Source: an uncultured Bacilli bacterium
Lineage (GTDB): Bacteria > Bacillota_I > Bacilli_A > RF39 > UBA660
Length of the DNA: 64,000 nucleotides
Direction: 5' to 3'
Assembly: GCA_910585045.1 (NCBI GenBank)
Contig: CAJUCD010000006.1
Span: 30,435-94,434, forward strand
Each line of letters begins with the position of its first letter. Within the stretch, counting starts at the first letter, position 1. Made by a program: the position numbers and the translations under genes. Shown piece by piece: positions 8,662 through 17,315 of this stretch. Under the pieces are notes generated by a model. The model had not been told where the DNA came from, did no database searches, and was given only the letters and a program-made list of their open reading frames with translations.

Positions 8662-8977
8662 AAAAGGAAAATATTTTTTTAGAATATTGTTTGTATTCTT
8701 ATTGGTATTTGTAGCTCTTAATATTGCTTATGAAAGTGGGTATTATGAAACTAAATCGAAAAATAAAGCAATTCTTACTAAAGATGCTATGATGAGGTTT
8801 GAAGAAGATTTAAAAAATGGTCAGATGGTAGATGTTACGAATTATTTAGAAGAAGATGATATTGATTATTCTACTAAAGTTAGCAAAATAGGTAATAAAT
8901 TGTCTAATACTGTTAGTGAATTTATGACTAAAGGTATATCAGGGCTGTTTGATGCTTTGAAAGGCTTATTTTGGTAA
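8648..8977 (+). CDS. Small membrane protein downstream of spoIIP
   Basis: 109 residues, not recognised. One N-terminal membrane helix (about 10-28, FFRILFVFLLVFVALNIAY) is followed by an acidic linker and an amphipathic C-terminal helix ending in LFDALKGLFW. It overlaps spoIIP by 14 bases and is preceded by AAAGGGGG, so the two are translationally coupled. The topology resembles a small partner of a membrane complex. A role in engulfment with the SpoIIP homologue is a guess from position only. Confidence 0.7.
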   Translation: MKISKKGKYFFRILFVFLLVFVALNIAYESGYYETKSKNKAILTKDAMMRFEEDLKNGQMVDVTNYLEEDDIDYSTKVSKIGNKLSNTVSEFMTKGISGLFDALKGLFW

Positions 8978-9038
8978 TGCGTAAAAAAGTATAGTTTTTT
9001 TCTTCAATTACTAGTATAATTAATTAAGAGGTGAGTTT

Positions 9039-10127
9039 ATGCGAATAGTTGTTAGTGCTGGTGGTACAGGTGGCCATATTTATCCGGCTCTTGCGATAAT
9101 TGATAAACTAAAAAAAGAATATAAAGATTTGGAAGTTTTATATATTGGGACTAAGTCACGAATGGAAAGTGAAATTGTTCCTAAAAGAGGAATTCCATAT
9201 GAAGGTATAGAAATTTATGGTTTTAGTAAAAATGTTTTAAAAGATATAAAGAATGTATTTTTAATTTCAAATAGTTATCGTAAATGTATTAAACTAATAA
9301 AGGATTTTAAACCTGATTTGGTTTTAGGATTTGGTGGTTATGTTACTTATCCTGTTATTAAAGCTGCTAAGAAACTTAAAATAAAAACTTTTTTACATGA
9401 GCAAAATAGTTTAGTTGGCAAAACTAATAGATATTTATCTTCTGGAGTAGATTTGGTAGCAGTTTCTTTTTTATCTACTATTGAACAATTTAAAAAAGCT
9501 AAAAAAGTAGTGTATACTGGTAATCCTTGTGGGGGAGCAGCATTAACTACTAAAGAAATTAAAAAAAGTGAGATAGGCTTTGATGATAAAAAGAAATTAG
9601 TTATAATAGTGGCTGGTTCTTTAGGAAGTAGCACCATGAATGATAAATTAAAAGATTTTTTACGATTAAGTAAAAAAGAAAATTATCAAATTTTATATAT
9701 AACTGGTAATAAATATTATGAAGAATTTGTTAAAGATACAAGATTTTCTAGTAATGTTAAAATTTTGCCTTATTTAGATAATTTATCAGGTTTAATGCGT
9801 AATGCAGATTTAGTTATAACAAGAGCAGGAGCTAGCACTATTAGTGAAATATTAGCTCTTAGTAAGCCCGCTATATTTGTTCCTAGCCCATATGTTGCTA
9901 ATAATCATCAGTATTATAATGCTAAAGAAATTGTAGATGCAAATGCAGGTATTATGATAGAAGAAAAAGATTTAAATGGAGAGTATTTATATAAAACGGT
10001 TAAAGATGTTTTAAATGATAAAGAAAAGTATGAGATTATGAAAATGAATTTGAAAAACTTAGGGAAAACTGATAGTAGTGAGATAATTGCTAAAGAAATT
10101 AGGGAGATTCTTCATGAAAGATATTAA
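9039..10127 (+). CDS. murG: MurG glycosyltransferase (lipid II synthesis)
   Basis: UDP-GlcNAc:undecaprenyl-PP-MurNAc-pentapeptide GlcNAc transferase, the last cytoplasmic step of lipid II synthesis. 362 residues, full length. The N-terminal GGTGGHIYPAL loop, the LGFGGYVTYP segment, HEQNSLVGKTNR, and the C-terminal nucleotide-binding VITRAGASTISEILAL and NHQYYNA segments are all present. AAGAGGTGAG precedes the ATG. It heads a murG-murB-divIB group like that of Bacillus. Confidence 0.97.
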   Translation: MRIVVSAGGTGGHIYPALAIIDKLKKEYKDLEVLYIGTKSRMESEIVPKRGIPYEGIEIYGFSKNVLKDIKNVFLISNSYRKCIKLIKDFKPDLVLGFGGYVTYPVIKAAKKLKIKTFLHEQNSLVGKTNRYLSSGVDLVAVSFLSTIEQFKKAKKVVYTGNPCGGAALTTKEIKKSEIGFDDKKKLVIIVAGSLGSSTMNDKLKDFLRLSKKENYQILYITGNKYYEEFVKDTRFSSNVKILPYLDNLSGLMRNADLVITRAGASTISEILALSKPAIFVPSPYVANNHQYYNAKEIVDANAGIMIEEKDLNGEYLYKTVKDVLNDKEKYEIMKMNLKNLGKTDSSEIIAKEIREILHERY

Positions 10128-10992
10128 AGGTATTATTGTTTTAGAAGAAGCTTCATTGCTTAATAATAATACTTATAAAATTCCTAGTATATGTAAATAT
10201 TTAATTACAGTTAATGAAATAGATGGTTTGATTGAACTTTTAAAATATTTGCGAAATAATAATATCAAGTATTTTATTTTAGGGGCAGGATCTAATGTGG
10301 TTTTAGGTGATTATTTTGATGGAGCTGTAATTAAATTAAATGGTTTAAATTATGTAAATATTAATGATTTAGATGTTGTAGTTGGAGCAGGTACTATGAT
10401 GGGTAGGCTCACAATGAAAACAGTAGAAGCAAATTTAACTGGTTTAGAATGGGCAATAAATATTCCAGGAACTGTTGGTGGAAGTATTGTTGGTAATGCA
10501 GGTGCCTATAATTCAGAGATGTTTGATTCTTTGGTTAGTATAAAGGTTTTAAATGATAATTTGGAGATTCAAAGTATAAAAAAAGAAGATTTAATTTATA
10601 ATTATAGACATACTAATATTAAGGAATTAAAATTAGTTGTTTTAGAAGGAACTTTTAGACTTGATAAGGGTAATAAAGAAGAATCATTAGAGCTTATTAA
10701 AGATAGATGTGAGAGAAGATGTCAATCTCAGCCTCTTGATATGCCTTCTGCTGGTAGTGTTTTTAGAAATCCAGATGGAGATTATGCAGGGCGTTTAATA
10801 GAGCAAGTAGGTCTTAAAGGCAAAACTTTGGGAGGAGCACAGATATCTTTAAAACATGCCAATTTTATTGTAAACACAGGTAGTGCTACTAGTAAAGATA
10901 TTAAAAATTTGATAGAATTAGTACAAAAAGAAGTAAAGGATAAGTTTGATATAGATTTAATTGTAGAGCAAGAAATTCTAGATTGGAAGTAG
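10114..10992 (+). CDS. murB: UDP-N-acetylenolpyruvoylglucosamine reductase
   Basis: FAD-dependent MurB, which makes UDP-MurNAc. 292 residues from the ATG at 10114 (GGGAG before it), overlapping murG by 14 bases. FAD-binding motifs GAGSNVVLGD and GGSIVGNAGAY, then YRHTN, then the C-terminal substrate domain with MPSAGSVFRNP (catalytic Ser), AGRLIEQVGLKG and HANFIVN. The lack of extra C-terminal inserts fits the type II MurB of Bacillota. Confidence 0.97.
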   Translation: MKDIKGIIVLEEASLLNNNTYKIPSICKYLITVNEIDGLIELLKYLRNNNIKYFILGAGSNVVLGDYFDGAVIKLNGLNYVNINDLDVVVGAGTMMGRLTMKTVEANLTGLEWAINIPGTVGGSIVGNAGAYNSEMFDSLVSIKVLNDNLEIQSIKKEDLIYNYRHTNIKELKLVVLEGTFRLDKGNKEESLELIKDRCERRCQSQPLDMPSAGSVFRNPDGDYAGRLIEQVGLKGKTLGGAQISLKHANFIVNTGSATSKDIKNLIELVQKEVKDKFDIDLIVEQEILDWK

Positions 10993-10995
10993 AAA

Positions 10996-11760
10996 ATGGC
11001 TAATGTAAAAAGGGTAAAAAGAAGAAGAATTAATTTTAAAGCTGTTATTTTGTTGCTATTAATAGTTTATTTAATAGTAATGCTTTTATATACTTTTTTT
11101 ACAATGCCAATAAAAAATATTTATATTAAAAATACTACACTTTTAAGTGATAATGATGTAATTGAAGTAGCAGGTATTAAAGATTATCCTTCAATTTTTA
11201 AGCTTAGTTCAAAAAAGTTAGAGGAGAAAATTCTTTCTTTAGAATTAGTAGAAAAAGTTAAAGTTAGTAAAAAATTAAATGGTAAGTTAATTATTGATAT
11301 AGATGAGGCTGTACCTTTATTTTATGTGAGAAGTACTGATAAAGTTGTCCTTAGTTCTAAAAAACACGTAAATAATAATAATAAATATTTAGGCATTCCA
11401 GCTTTAATTAATAAAGTGCCTAATGATTTACTTAATAAGTTTATTGAAGCTTTTAAAGAAGTTGATTTAGATATCTTAAAAATGATAAATGAAATAGAGT
11501 ATAATCCTAATATTAGCGATAATGTAGTTATAGATGATAATCGCTTTTTACTCAGAATGAATGATACTAATATTGTATATGTCAATGTACTTAATATGAA
11601 GAGATTAAATGATTATAAAGAGTTTTTTATGCTTATTGGAGATAATAGAGGTATTTTATATTTAGATAGCTATGATAGTGATAATAATTTAGTAGGATTA
11701 TTTACGTCTTTTGATAGTCAGGTGGGTGAAGATGATAGTGGTAGAGATCAACAAGATTAA
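10996..11760 (+). CDS. divIB: Cell division protein DivIB/FtsQ
   Basis: Bitopic division protein DivIB (FtsQ), which links the divisome to septal wall synthesis. 254 residues. A basic cytoplasmic start (VKRVKRRRINFK) is followed by one membrane helix (about 18-35) and a POTRA domain (about 42-110: IKNIYIKNTTLLSDNDVIEVAGI). It starts 4 bases after murB. The order murG-murB-divIB matches Bacillus subtilis. Confidence 0.9.
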   Translation: MANVKRVKRRRINFKAVILLLLIVYLIVMLLYTFFTMPIKNIYIKNTTLLSDNDVIEVAGIKDYPSIFKLSSKKLEEKILSLELVEKVKVSKKLNGKLIIDIDEAVPLFYVRSTDKVVLSSKKHVNNNNKYLGIPALINKVPNDLLNKFIEAFKEVDLDILKMINEIEYNPNISDNVVIDDNRFLLRMNDTNIVYVNVLNMKRLNDYKEFFMLIGDNRGILYLDSYDSDNNLVGLFTSFDSQVGEDDSGRDQQD

Positions 11761-12373
11761 TTATCAAAATAAATTGTTAGAATTAGTAAGAGATTTTAAG
11801 GATAAACCAACATTATTGTTACATAGTTGTTGTGGTCCTTGTTCGACACAGGTTATTGATTTTTTAAAGGATTATTTTATTATTACAGTTTATTATTTTA
11901 ATCCTAATATTGAGCCACAAGAAGAATATTTAAAAAGAAAAAATGAACAAATTAGGTTTATTAAGGAATTAAATGAGAAAAATAACTATTTTGTTAAATT
12001 TTTGGACTGTGATTATGATAATAATATTTTTAAAGAAATATCTTTAGGCTTAGAAAAAGAACCAGAAGGTGGAGCTAGATGTGGTAAATGCTTTTATTTA
12101 AGAATGTATGAAACTGCACTTAAAGCTAAAGATGAAGGTTATGAATATTTTGGAACTACTCTTACTGTTAGTCCGCATAAGAATAGTCAAGTAATTAATA
12201 AAATTGGAGAAACTATTGCAAATAATTTGGGGATTAAATATATTTATGGAGATTTTAAAAAGAATGATGGCTATAAAAAAAGTATAGAATTTAGTAAAAC
12301 TTATAATCTATATCGTCAAGATTATTGTGGTTGCTTATTTGGAAAGGAAACAAGAAATGGAAGTAATAAATAA
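11732..12373 (+). CDS. queH: Epoxyqueuosine reductase QueH
   Basis: QueH (formerly DUF208), the non-cobalamin epoxyqueuosine reductase that finishes queuosine in tRNA. 213 residues from the ATG at 11732, which follows GGGTGAAG inside the end of divIB. Conserved cysteine motifs for the Fe-S and metal centre: SCCGPCSTQV near the start, GGARCGKCFYLRM in the middle, and YCGCLFG near the end. The 29-base overlap with divIB points to one transcript. Confidence 0.93.
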   Translation: MIVVEINKINYQNKLLELVRDFKDKPTLLLHSCCGPCSTQVIDFLKDYFIITVYYFNPNIEPQEEYLKRKNEQIRFIKELNEKNNYFVKFLDCDYDNNIFKEISLGLEKEPEGGARCGKCFYLRMYETALKAKDEGYEYFGTTLTVSPHKNSQVINKIGETIANNLGIKYIYGDFKKNDGYKKSIEFSKTYNLYRQDYCGCLFGKETRNGSNK

Positions 12374-12845
12374 ATATATAACTTTAGTGACTTTTGTGCC
12401 TTGGATATTTATTTATATAAAAAGTATTATAGATAATTTAAAGAAAGATAATTATAAAAAGTTTTCTTTTAAATATTTAAGAAAGAATTTTTTTAAAGTA
12501 TTTAGATTAGATATTTTGTTGATAGTTATTGTTTTCTTTTATTTTTCGTCTTTTAAAGTAGGATTTGTAGATAAATATTTATTTGCTGTTATGTGTTTAT
12601 ATATGTTTGTTAATAGTTTTTATGAAGAAAAGATGGAATTAAAAAAGAATTTTTTTAAAGATAATATGCTTCATTTAATATTATTACTTTTAGTAAGTTT
12701 GATTCCATTTTTAGTATATAGTATTAAAAAAGATTTACTATTAACTTATAAAATAATGTTAATGTTTCTATTTTTAGAGTATATTATAATTCTAGTAATT
12801 AGTTATACAATTATGTTGGGGAAATTACTTTTTAAAATCAAATAA
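12357..12845 (+). CDS. Small multi-pass membrane protein
   Basis: 162 residues, not recognised. Five hydrophobic segments (starting MEVINKYITLVTFVPWIFIYI), separated by Lys-rich loops. The ATG at 12357 lies inside the end of queH after GGAAAGG. It is the last gene before the terminator of the murG group. No functional clue. Confidence 0.65.
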   Translation: MEVINKYITLVTFVPWIFIYIKSIIDNLKKDNYKKFSFKYLRKNFFKVFRLDILLIVIVFFYFSSFKVGFVDKYLFAVMCLYMFVNSFYEEKMELKKNFFKDNMLHLILLLLVSLIPFLVYSIKKDLLLTYKIMLMFLFLEYIIILVISYTIMLGKLLFKIK

Positions 12846-12848
12846 AAA

Positions 12849-12873
12849 TTTGCTAATATAGCAAACTTTTTTT
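12849..12873. terminator. Bidirectional terminator
   Basis: 6-bp stem TTTGCT/AGCAAA with a 5-base loop, A5 on the left and T7 on the right, between convergent genes. Confidence 0.8.
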
Positions 12874-14080
12874 ATATTTCTAATTCTTCATCCATAGATA
12901 TATCTATTGTTTTTAATACTTCTTCCATAGTAGTTAGTCCCATGATAACTTTTTCTAAACCATCTTGAAACATCGTTGTAATATCATCTTTAGCATTATA
13001 AACTAGTTTTTTTAACTCTTTTCTTTTGACATTGCTTGTAATAGCATCGCGGATATCTTCGTTTATGGTTAATACTTCATGAAGGGCTATACGACCTGTA
13101 AAACCATTATGGCAATGTTTACAGCCTGTAGGAAGATATAATTCATTTACATCAATATTTAAATGTTTTTTAATTAGTTTTTTTTCATATGATGTAGCAG
13201 GTCTGGTACTGCGACATTTTGGACAAAGCTTTTTAACTAGTTTTTGAGATATAATTCCTGTTAAAGCAGAGCCTAATAAATATCTTTCAACTTGCATATC
13301 TAAAAGTCTTTCAATAGTAGTTAAAGAATTATTAGTATGAATAGTTGATAAAACTAAATGTCCTGTAATACTAGCGCGAATAGCTATACGAGCTGTTTCA
13401 TCATCACGGATTTCACCAACCATAATAATATCAGGATCTTGTCTTAATATACTTCTTAAAGTGTGAGAGAAAGTTAATCCAATATCACTTAATACTTGAA
13501 CTTGATTAATGTTTTCTAGACGCATTTCAACCGGGTCTTCAACTGTGATAATATTTCGCTCTTTAGTATTTAATTTTTGTAAGAGAGCATAAACAGTAGT
13601 AGATTTTCCAGTACCTGTAGCACCAGTAACAAGAATAAGTCCGTTGGGATTTTCAATCATTTGGTTGATTTTAGTTAAATTGTTTCTTGAAAAACCAAGA
13701 GTATCTAAACCGTTTAAGCTCATACTATAATCGAGAATACGAATAACAATTTTTTCACCATCTATAACAGGTAATGATGAAACACGTAAATCTAGAGTAA
13801 TATCGTTAATAGCATTTTTGATAGCCCCATCTTGAGGTAATCTAGTTTCTGTTATATTCATACCACTTATAATCTTGATTCTAGTAATAACATTTTTAGT
13901 TAATGTAAGAGGAATCTTAGTATAGTCTTCTAGTTCACCATCAATTCTAATTCTAACTAAAAGAGAATCGGGAGTTGGGTCAAAATGAATATCACTAGCT
14001 TTTCTTTTAATAGAATCAACAATAATGGTATTTACAATATCTACAATAGAGTTTTGTTCAAAGTCAAATATTCTTATCAC
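12872..14080 (-). CDS. GspE/PilB-type secretion ATPase, orphan
   Basis: AAA+ ATPase of the type II secretion/type IV pilus/competence family, 402 residues, GTG start at 14080 after AAGGTGG. The N2-type domain (KRKASDIHFDP) leads into Walker A GATGTGKSTT, the Asp box (near 185-205), Walker B DPDIIMVGEIRD, a His box HLVLSTIHTN, and a zinc site CPKC...CKHC. The N-terminal N1 domain of PilB is absent, so it is ComGA-sized. The pilus and membrane partners expected beside it are not in the window. Confidence 0.88.
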   Translation of the reverse strand: MIRIFDFEQNSIVDIVNTIIVDSIKRKASDIHFDPTPDSLLVRIRIDGELEDYTKIPLTLTKNVITRIKIISGMNITETRLPQDGAIKNAINDITLDLRVSSLPVIDGEKIVIRILDYSMSLNGLDTLGFSRNNLTKINQMIENPNGLILVTGATGTGKSTTVYALLQKLNTKERNIITVEDPVEMRLENINQVQVLSDIGLTFSHTLRSILRQDPDIIMVGEIRDDETARIAIRASITGHLVLSTIHTNNSLTTIERLLDMQVERYLLGSALTGIISQKLVKKLCPKCRSTRPATSYEKKLIKKHLNIDVNELYLPTGCKHCHNGFTGRIALHEVLTINEDIRDAITSNVKRKELKKLVYNAKDDITTMFQDGLEKVIMGLTTMEEVLKTIDISMDEELEI

Positions 14081-14286
14081 AATTTACCACCTTATTCTAT
14101 AAATATTATAGCATAGTAATATTATTTAGGCTAGGGAATATATTTTTTAATTAAATGTTTTTTGGTTTATTAGTAAAATTTAATAGATAGACTTTGAAAA
14201 AGAAATAGAGAAATATAAAGATAATTGTTAGTTTTTCTTTCTTTTCATTTTTAGTTATAATTGTTATAATGTTTTTAGGTGGTATT

Positions 14287-15501
14287 ATGTATCAAAATAT
14301 TGTAATAGAAAGTTTAGACCATTATGGAAGAGGTATTGCTCATATTGATTCAAAAGTAGTTTTTGTTGAAAATGCTTTACCTGATGAAATTGTTGATATA
14401 GAAGTTACTAGTTCTAAGAAGAAATTTAGTTTAGCTAAAGTGGTAAAATATATAAAAATTAGTCCTAAAAGAATAGATAGTAAATGTCTTTATTTTGGTA
14501 TGTGTGGTGGTTGTAATTTGCTTAATTTACAATATGATAATACATTAGATTTTAAATTAAATAAAATAAGAGAACTATTAACTAAAAATAGAATTATTTA
14601 TAATGGTAATTTTGATGTTATAGAAAATAAAAATAAATATAATTATCGAAATAAAATCAGTTTAAAGATAGTAAATGGTAAAATAGGCTTTTTTCAAGAT
14701 AAAACTCATGATTTAGTTATGATAGATGATTGTTTGGTTGCGCATAAAGTAATAAATAAAATTATTAAAAACTATAAACTTTTAAATGTGCAGAATGGTG
14801 AACTTATTGTTAGAGTAAATTCTAATGATGAAGTTTTATTAATTATAAAAAGTAATGATAATAATTATGATATAGAGTTAGGAAAATTAAAAGAGTTAGT
14901 TAAATTAGTAGGAATAGTTTATAATGATAAAACTATATTTGGCGATAATTTCTTTTATGAGCGAGTAGGAGGTTTTTTATTTAAAGTTTCTTATAATTCT
15001 TTTTTTCAGGTTAATAGATATATTTGTGAAGTTTTATTTAATTTGATTAAAGATAAAGTTCTAGAAGATGATAATGTATTAGATTTGTATTGTGGTGTTG
15101 GAACATTAGGAATTGTAGCAAGTAAAAAGGCTAAAAGTGTTATTGGGATAGAAATTATTGAAAATGCAGTTTTAAATGGAGTTTTTAATGCTCAAATTAA
15201 TAAATGTAATAATATTAAATTTATGTTGGGTGATGTTTCTAAAACTGTTAATAAATTGAATATTGAATTTGATACTTTAATTGTTGACCCTCCCCGTAAA
15301 GGTTTAGATTATAATACTATTCAGTTTATTAAAGATAATAAATTTAAAAAGATTATTTATGTATCTTGTGACCCAAATACTTTAATGCGAGATTTAAAGT
15401 CATTAAGCGATATTTATAAAATAGATGAATATAAAGTTTTAGATATGTTTAGTTATAGTTATCATGTGGAAAGCTTTTGTTTATTAGAATATGTTAATTA
15501 A
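14287..15501 (+). CDS. rlmD: 23S rRNA (uracil-5-)-methyltransferase RlmD/RlmCD
   Basis: SAM-dependent m5U methyltransferase of 23S rRNA, 404 residues from the ATG at 14287 after TAGGTGG. N-terminal TRAM domain, Fe-S cysteines in CLYFGMCGGC, SAM motif DLYCGVGTLGI, VDPPRKGL, and the catalytic Cys in YVSCDPNTLMRD. One RlmCD-type enzyme often makes both m5U positions in Bacillota, so the exact site is uncertain. It is preceded by a TGT-TATAAT extended -10 ending at 14270. Confidence 0.9.
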   Translation: MYQNIVIESLDHYGRGIAHIDSKVVFVENALPDEIVDIEVTSSKKKFSLAKVVKYIKISPKRIDSKCLYFGMCGGCNLLNLQYDNTLDFKLNKIRELLTKNRIIYNGNFDVIENKNKYNYRNKISLKIVNGKIGFFQDKTHDLVMIDDCLVAHKVINKIIKNYKLLNVQNGELIVRVNSNDEVLLIIKSNDNNYDIELGKLKELVKLVGIVYNDKTIFGDNFFYERVGGFLFKVSYNSFFQVNRYICEVLFNLIKDKVLEDDNVLDLYCGVGTLGIVASKKAKSVIGIEIIENAVLNGVFNAQINKCNNIKFMLGDVSKTVNKLNIEFDTLIVDPPRKGLDYNTIQFIKDNKFKKIIYVSCDPNTLMRDLKSLSDIYKIDEYKVLDMFSYSYHVESFCLLEYVN

Positions 15502-15519
15502 GTAAAAGGAAAAAGATAG

Positions 15520-16068
15520 ATGAAAGAAAATTTAAGATTAGAATTTAAAAAATTAAGAAATGATATAGAAGATAAAACTTTAAAAGATGAAAGAATTTGT
15601 ATTAATTTTTTAAATTCTAAATTGTATCAAAATGCTGAAGTAGTATTATGTTATTATCCTTTAAGTAATGAAATAAATACAATTAAAATTATAAAAACAT
15701 GCTTTAAAGATAATAAAAAAATAGCTTTGCCAGTATGTTTAGAAGATAATAAAATTGGTTTTTATTATATTAATAATTTGGATGATGTAGCTAAGGGTAA
15801 GTATGATATAATGGAACCTTTAATTAAAAGATGTGAAAAAGTAACTGATTTTGGCGAGTGTGTACTTATTGTTCCTGGCTTGGCTTTTGATATTAAAGGA
15901 TATCGTCTAGGTTATGGAAAAGGCTATTATGATAGGTTTTTAAGTGAAAACAAAATATTAACTGTAGGTTTTTGCTATAATAAATTTATTGTAAATGAAT
16001 TACCTATAAATCAATTTGATAAAAAAGTTGAATATATTTGTAGTGAAAATGGTTTATGTAGTTTATAA
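15520..16068 (+). CDS. 5-formyltetrahydrofolate cyclo-ligase
   Basis: 5-FCL/MTHFS family (YgfA/YqgN), which converts 5-formyl-THF to 5,10-methenyl-THF with ATP. 182 residues, normal length. Basic N-terminal RLEFKKLRNDI, CYYPLSNEINT, LIVPGLAFD, and the phosphate-binding GYRLGYGKGYYDRF. AAAAGGA precedes the ATG. Eighteen bases after rlmD and contiguous with the flavoprotein gene. Confidence 0.92.
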   Translation: MKENLRLEFKKLRNDIEDKTLKDERICINFLNSKLYQNAEVVLCYYPLSNEINTIKIIKTCFKDNKKIALPVCLEDNKIGFYYINNLDDVAKGKYDIMEPLIKRCEKVTDFGECVLIVPGLAFDIKGYRLGYGKGYYDRFLSENKILTVGFCYNKFIVNELPINQFDKKVEYICSENGLCSL

Positions 16069-16088
16069 TGAAATTAATGGAGGAAAAA

Positions 16089-16637
16089 ATGAATTTATAT
16101 ATTAGTGGTAGTAATAGAAAACATAATAGTTATAATTTTTTAAATAGAATTAAAAATGTAGATGATATTTTGATTTCTTTAGGGGACTTGAATATTAAAT
16201 ATTGTGGTGGATGTAATGATTGCGCTAAGAATGAATTTAATAAGTGTATTTTAAAAGATGACATGGATAAAATTTATAAAGCAATAAGCGAATGTAATAA
16301 AATCATTGTTATGAGCCCAATTTATATGAATCAAATAACAGGGATTTTAAAAAATGTGATAGATAGATTTAATCCATATTGTTCTAGTGAAAAATTAAAG
16401 AATAAAAAGCTGTTTTTAATTACAGTTGGACAGATGAGTGAAGAAGAACAAGCTGAAGTAGTTAATGATATAAATAATTATTTTGAAGGTATAAGCGAAT
16501 TTCTTTATTTTGATTTTGAATATTTATATAACTTTAGTAGTGGTGATATATTAGAATTAGATGATATAAATAAGACGTATAAAGAAGAAGACTTAAATAG
16601 TATTATTAATGAAATAAAAAGTAAAATTAATGATTAA
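16089..16637 (+). CDS. Flavodoxin-like NAD(P)H:FMN oxidoreductase
   Basis: Flavodoxin-fold protein of the NADPH-dependent FMN reductase/iron-sulfur flavoprotein group, 182 residues from the ATG at 16089 (GGAGG before it). It begins MNLYISGSNRK, the FMN phosphate loop; CGGCNDCAKN followed by a further Cys is the family's cysteine pattern; MSPIYMNQITGILKNVIDR is the second FMN-binding loop. The substrate is unknown. Confidence 0.82.
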   Translation: MNLYISGSNRKHNSYNFLNRIKNVDDILISLGDLNIKYCGGCNDCAKNEFNKCILKDDMDKIYKAISECNKIIVMSPIYMNQITGILKNVIDRFNPYCSSEKLKNKKLFLITVGQMSEEEQAEVVNDINNYFEGISEFLYFDFEYLYNFSSGDILELDDINKTYKEEDLNSIINEIKSKIND

Positions 16638-16651
16638 TTTAGGATGGTAAT

Positions 16652-17242
16652 ATGAACTATGTATATACAGAAAAAGATTTAGCATTAATATCATGGGAAT
16701 TAATAGATAAATTTATTGATAAATTATATGATGATATTATTAATTATTTAAAAAAAGAGAATTTAGTAATTAAATATATAGTGCCAATTATGAGAGGTGG
16801 AGGTGTACCAGCTATTAAGTTGTCACATATGTTTAATGTAATAGATATGTTGCCAATACAGTTAAAATATAATCATGAAACTTGTAATGTAGATTTGAAG
16901 ATAGACTTAGATAACTATCAAGTTGATAAATTGAATGATAAAGAGTGTATTTTACTTATAGAAGGAAATCATGTTACAGGAAAGACTGCTAATATCGCTG
17001 CTTCGCAAATTCGGCATAAATTTGGTGATAATGTGAAAATAATATATATTTCTTTAACTAGAGATTATACTTATAGGAACAGTGTTCAAGGAGTTTGTTA
17101 TACAACTTGGGCTATGACTACTAATGAAACTAAGCAATTAACTGTTGAAGAATGCAATAAATTAAATATTGATTATAATTTGGTTTCGGTATATCCTTGG
17201 GAAAATAATCAAGAAGAATTAAAAGAATTAAAAGCAGAATAA
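16652..17242 (+). CDS. Phosphoribosyltransferase-fold protein
   Basis: 196 residues. The fold is suggested by YIVPIMRGGGVPAIKLSH near the start and the PRPP-loop-like LLIEGNHVTGKTANIAA, where the usual two acidic residues are replaced by E-G-N-H. Family members salvage nucleobases or regulate such genes. The altered loop makes the substrate uncertain, and it may not be a classic transferase. Last gene of the group before a terminator. Confidence 0.7.
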   Translation: MNYVYTEKDLALISWELIDKFIDKLYDDIINYLKKENLVIKYIVPIMRGGGVPAIKLSHMFNVIDMLPIQLKYNHETCNVDLKIDLDNYQVDKLNDKECILLIEGNHVTGKTANIAASQIRHKFGDNVKIIYISLTRDYTYRNSVQGVCYTTWAMTTNETKQLTVEECNKLNIDYNLVSVYPWENNQEELKELKAE

Positions 17243-17251
17243 ATAATATGT

Positions 17252-17276
17252 AAAGTCCTTATTGATAGGGCTTTTT
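17252..17276 (+). terminator. Intrinsic terminator
   Basis: 7-bp stem AAGTCCT/AGGGCTT (one G-T pair) with a 7-base loop, followed by a T-run. Confidence 0.75.
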
Positions 17277-17315
17277 CTTATACTTATTTGATGTATAATT
17301 ATGTTAGAGGTAATT

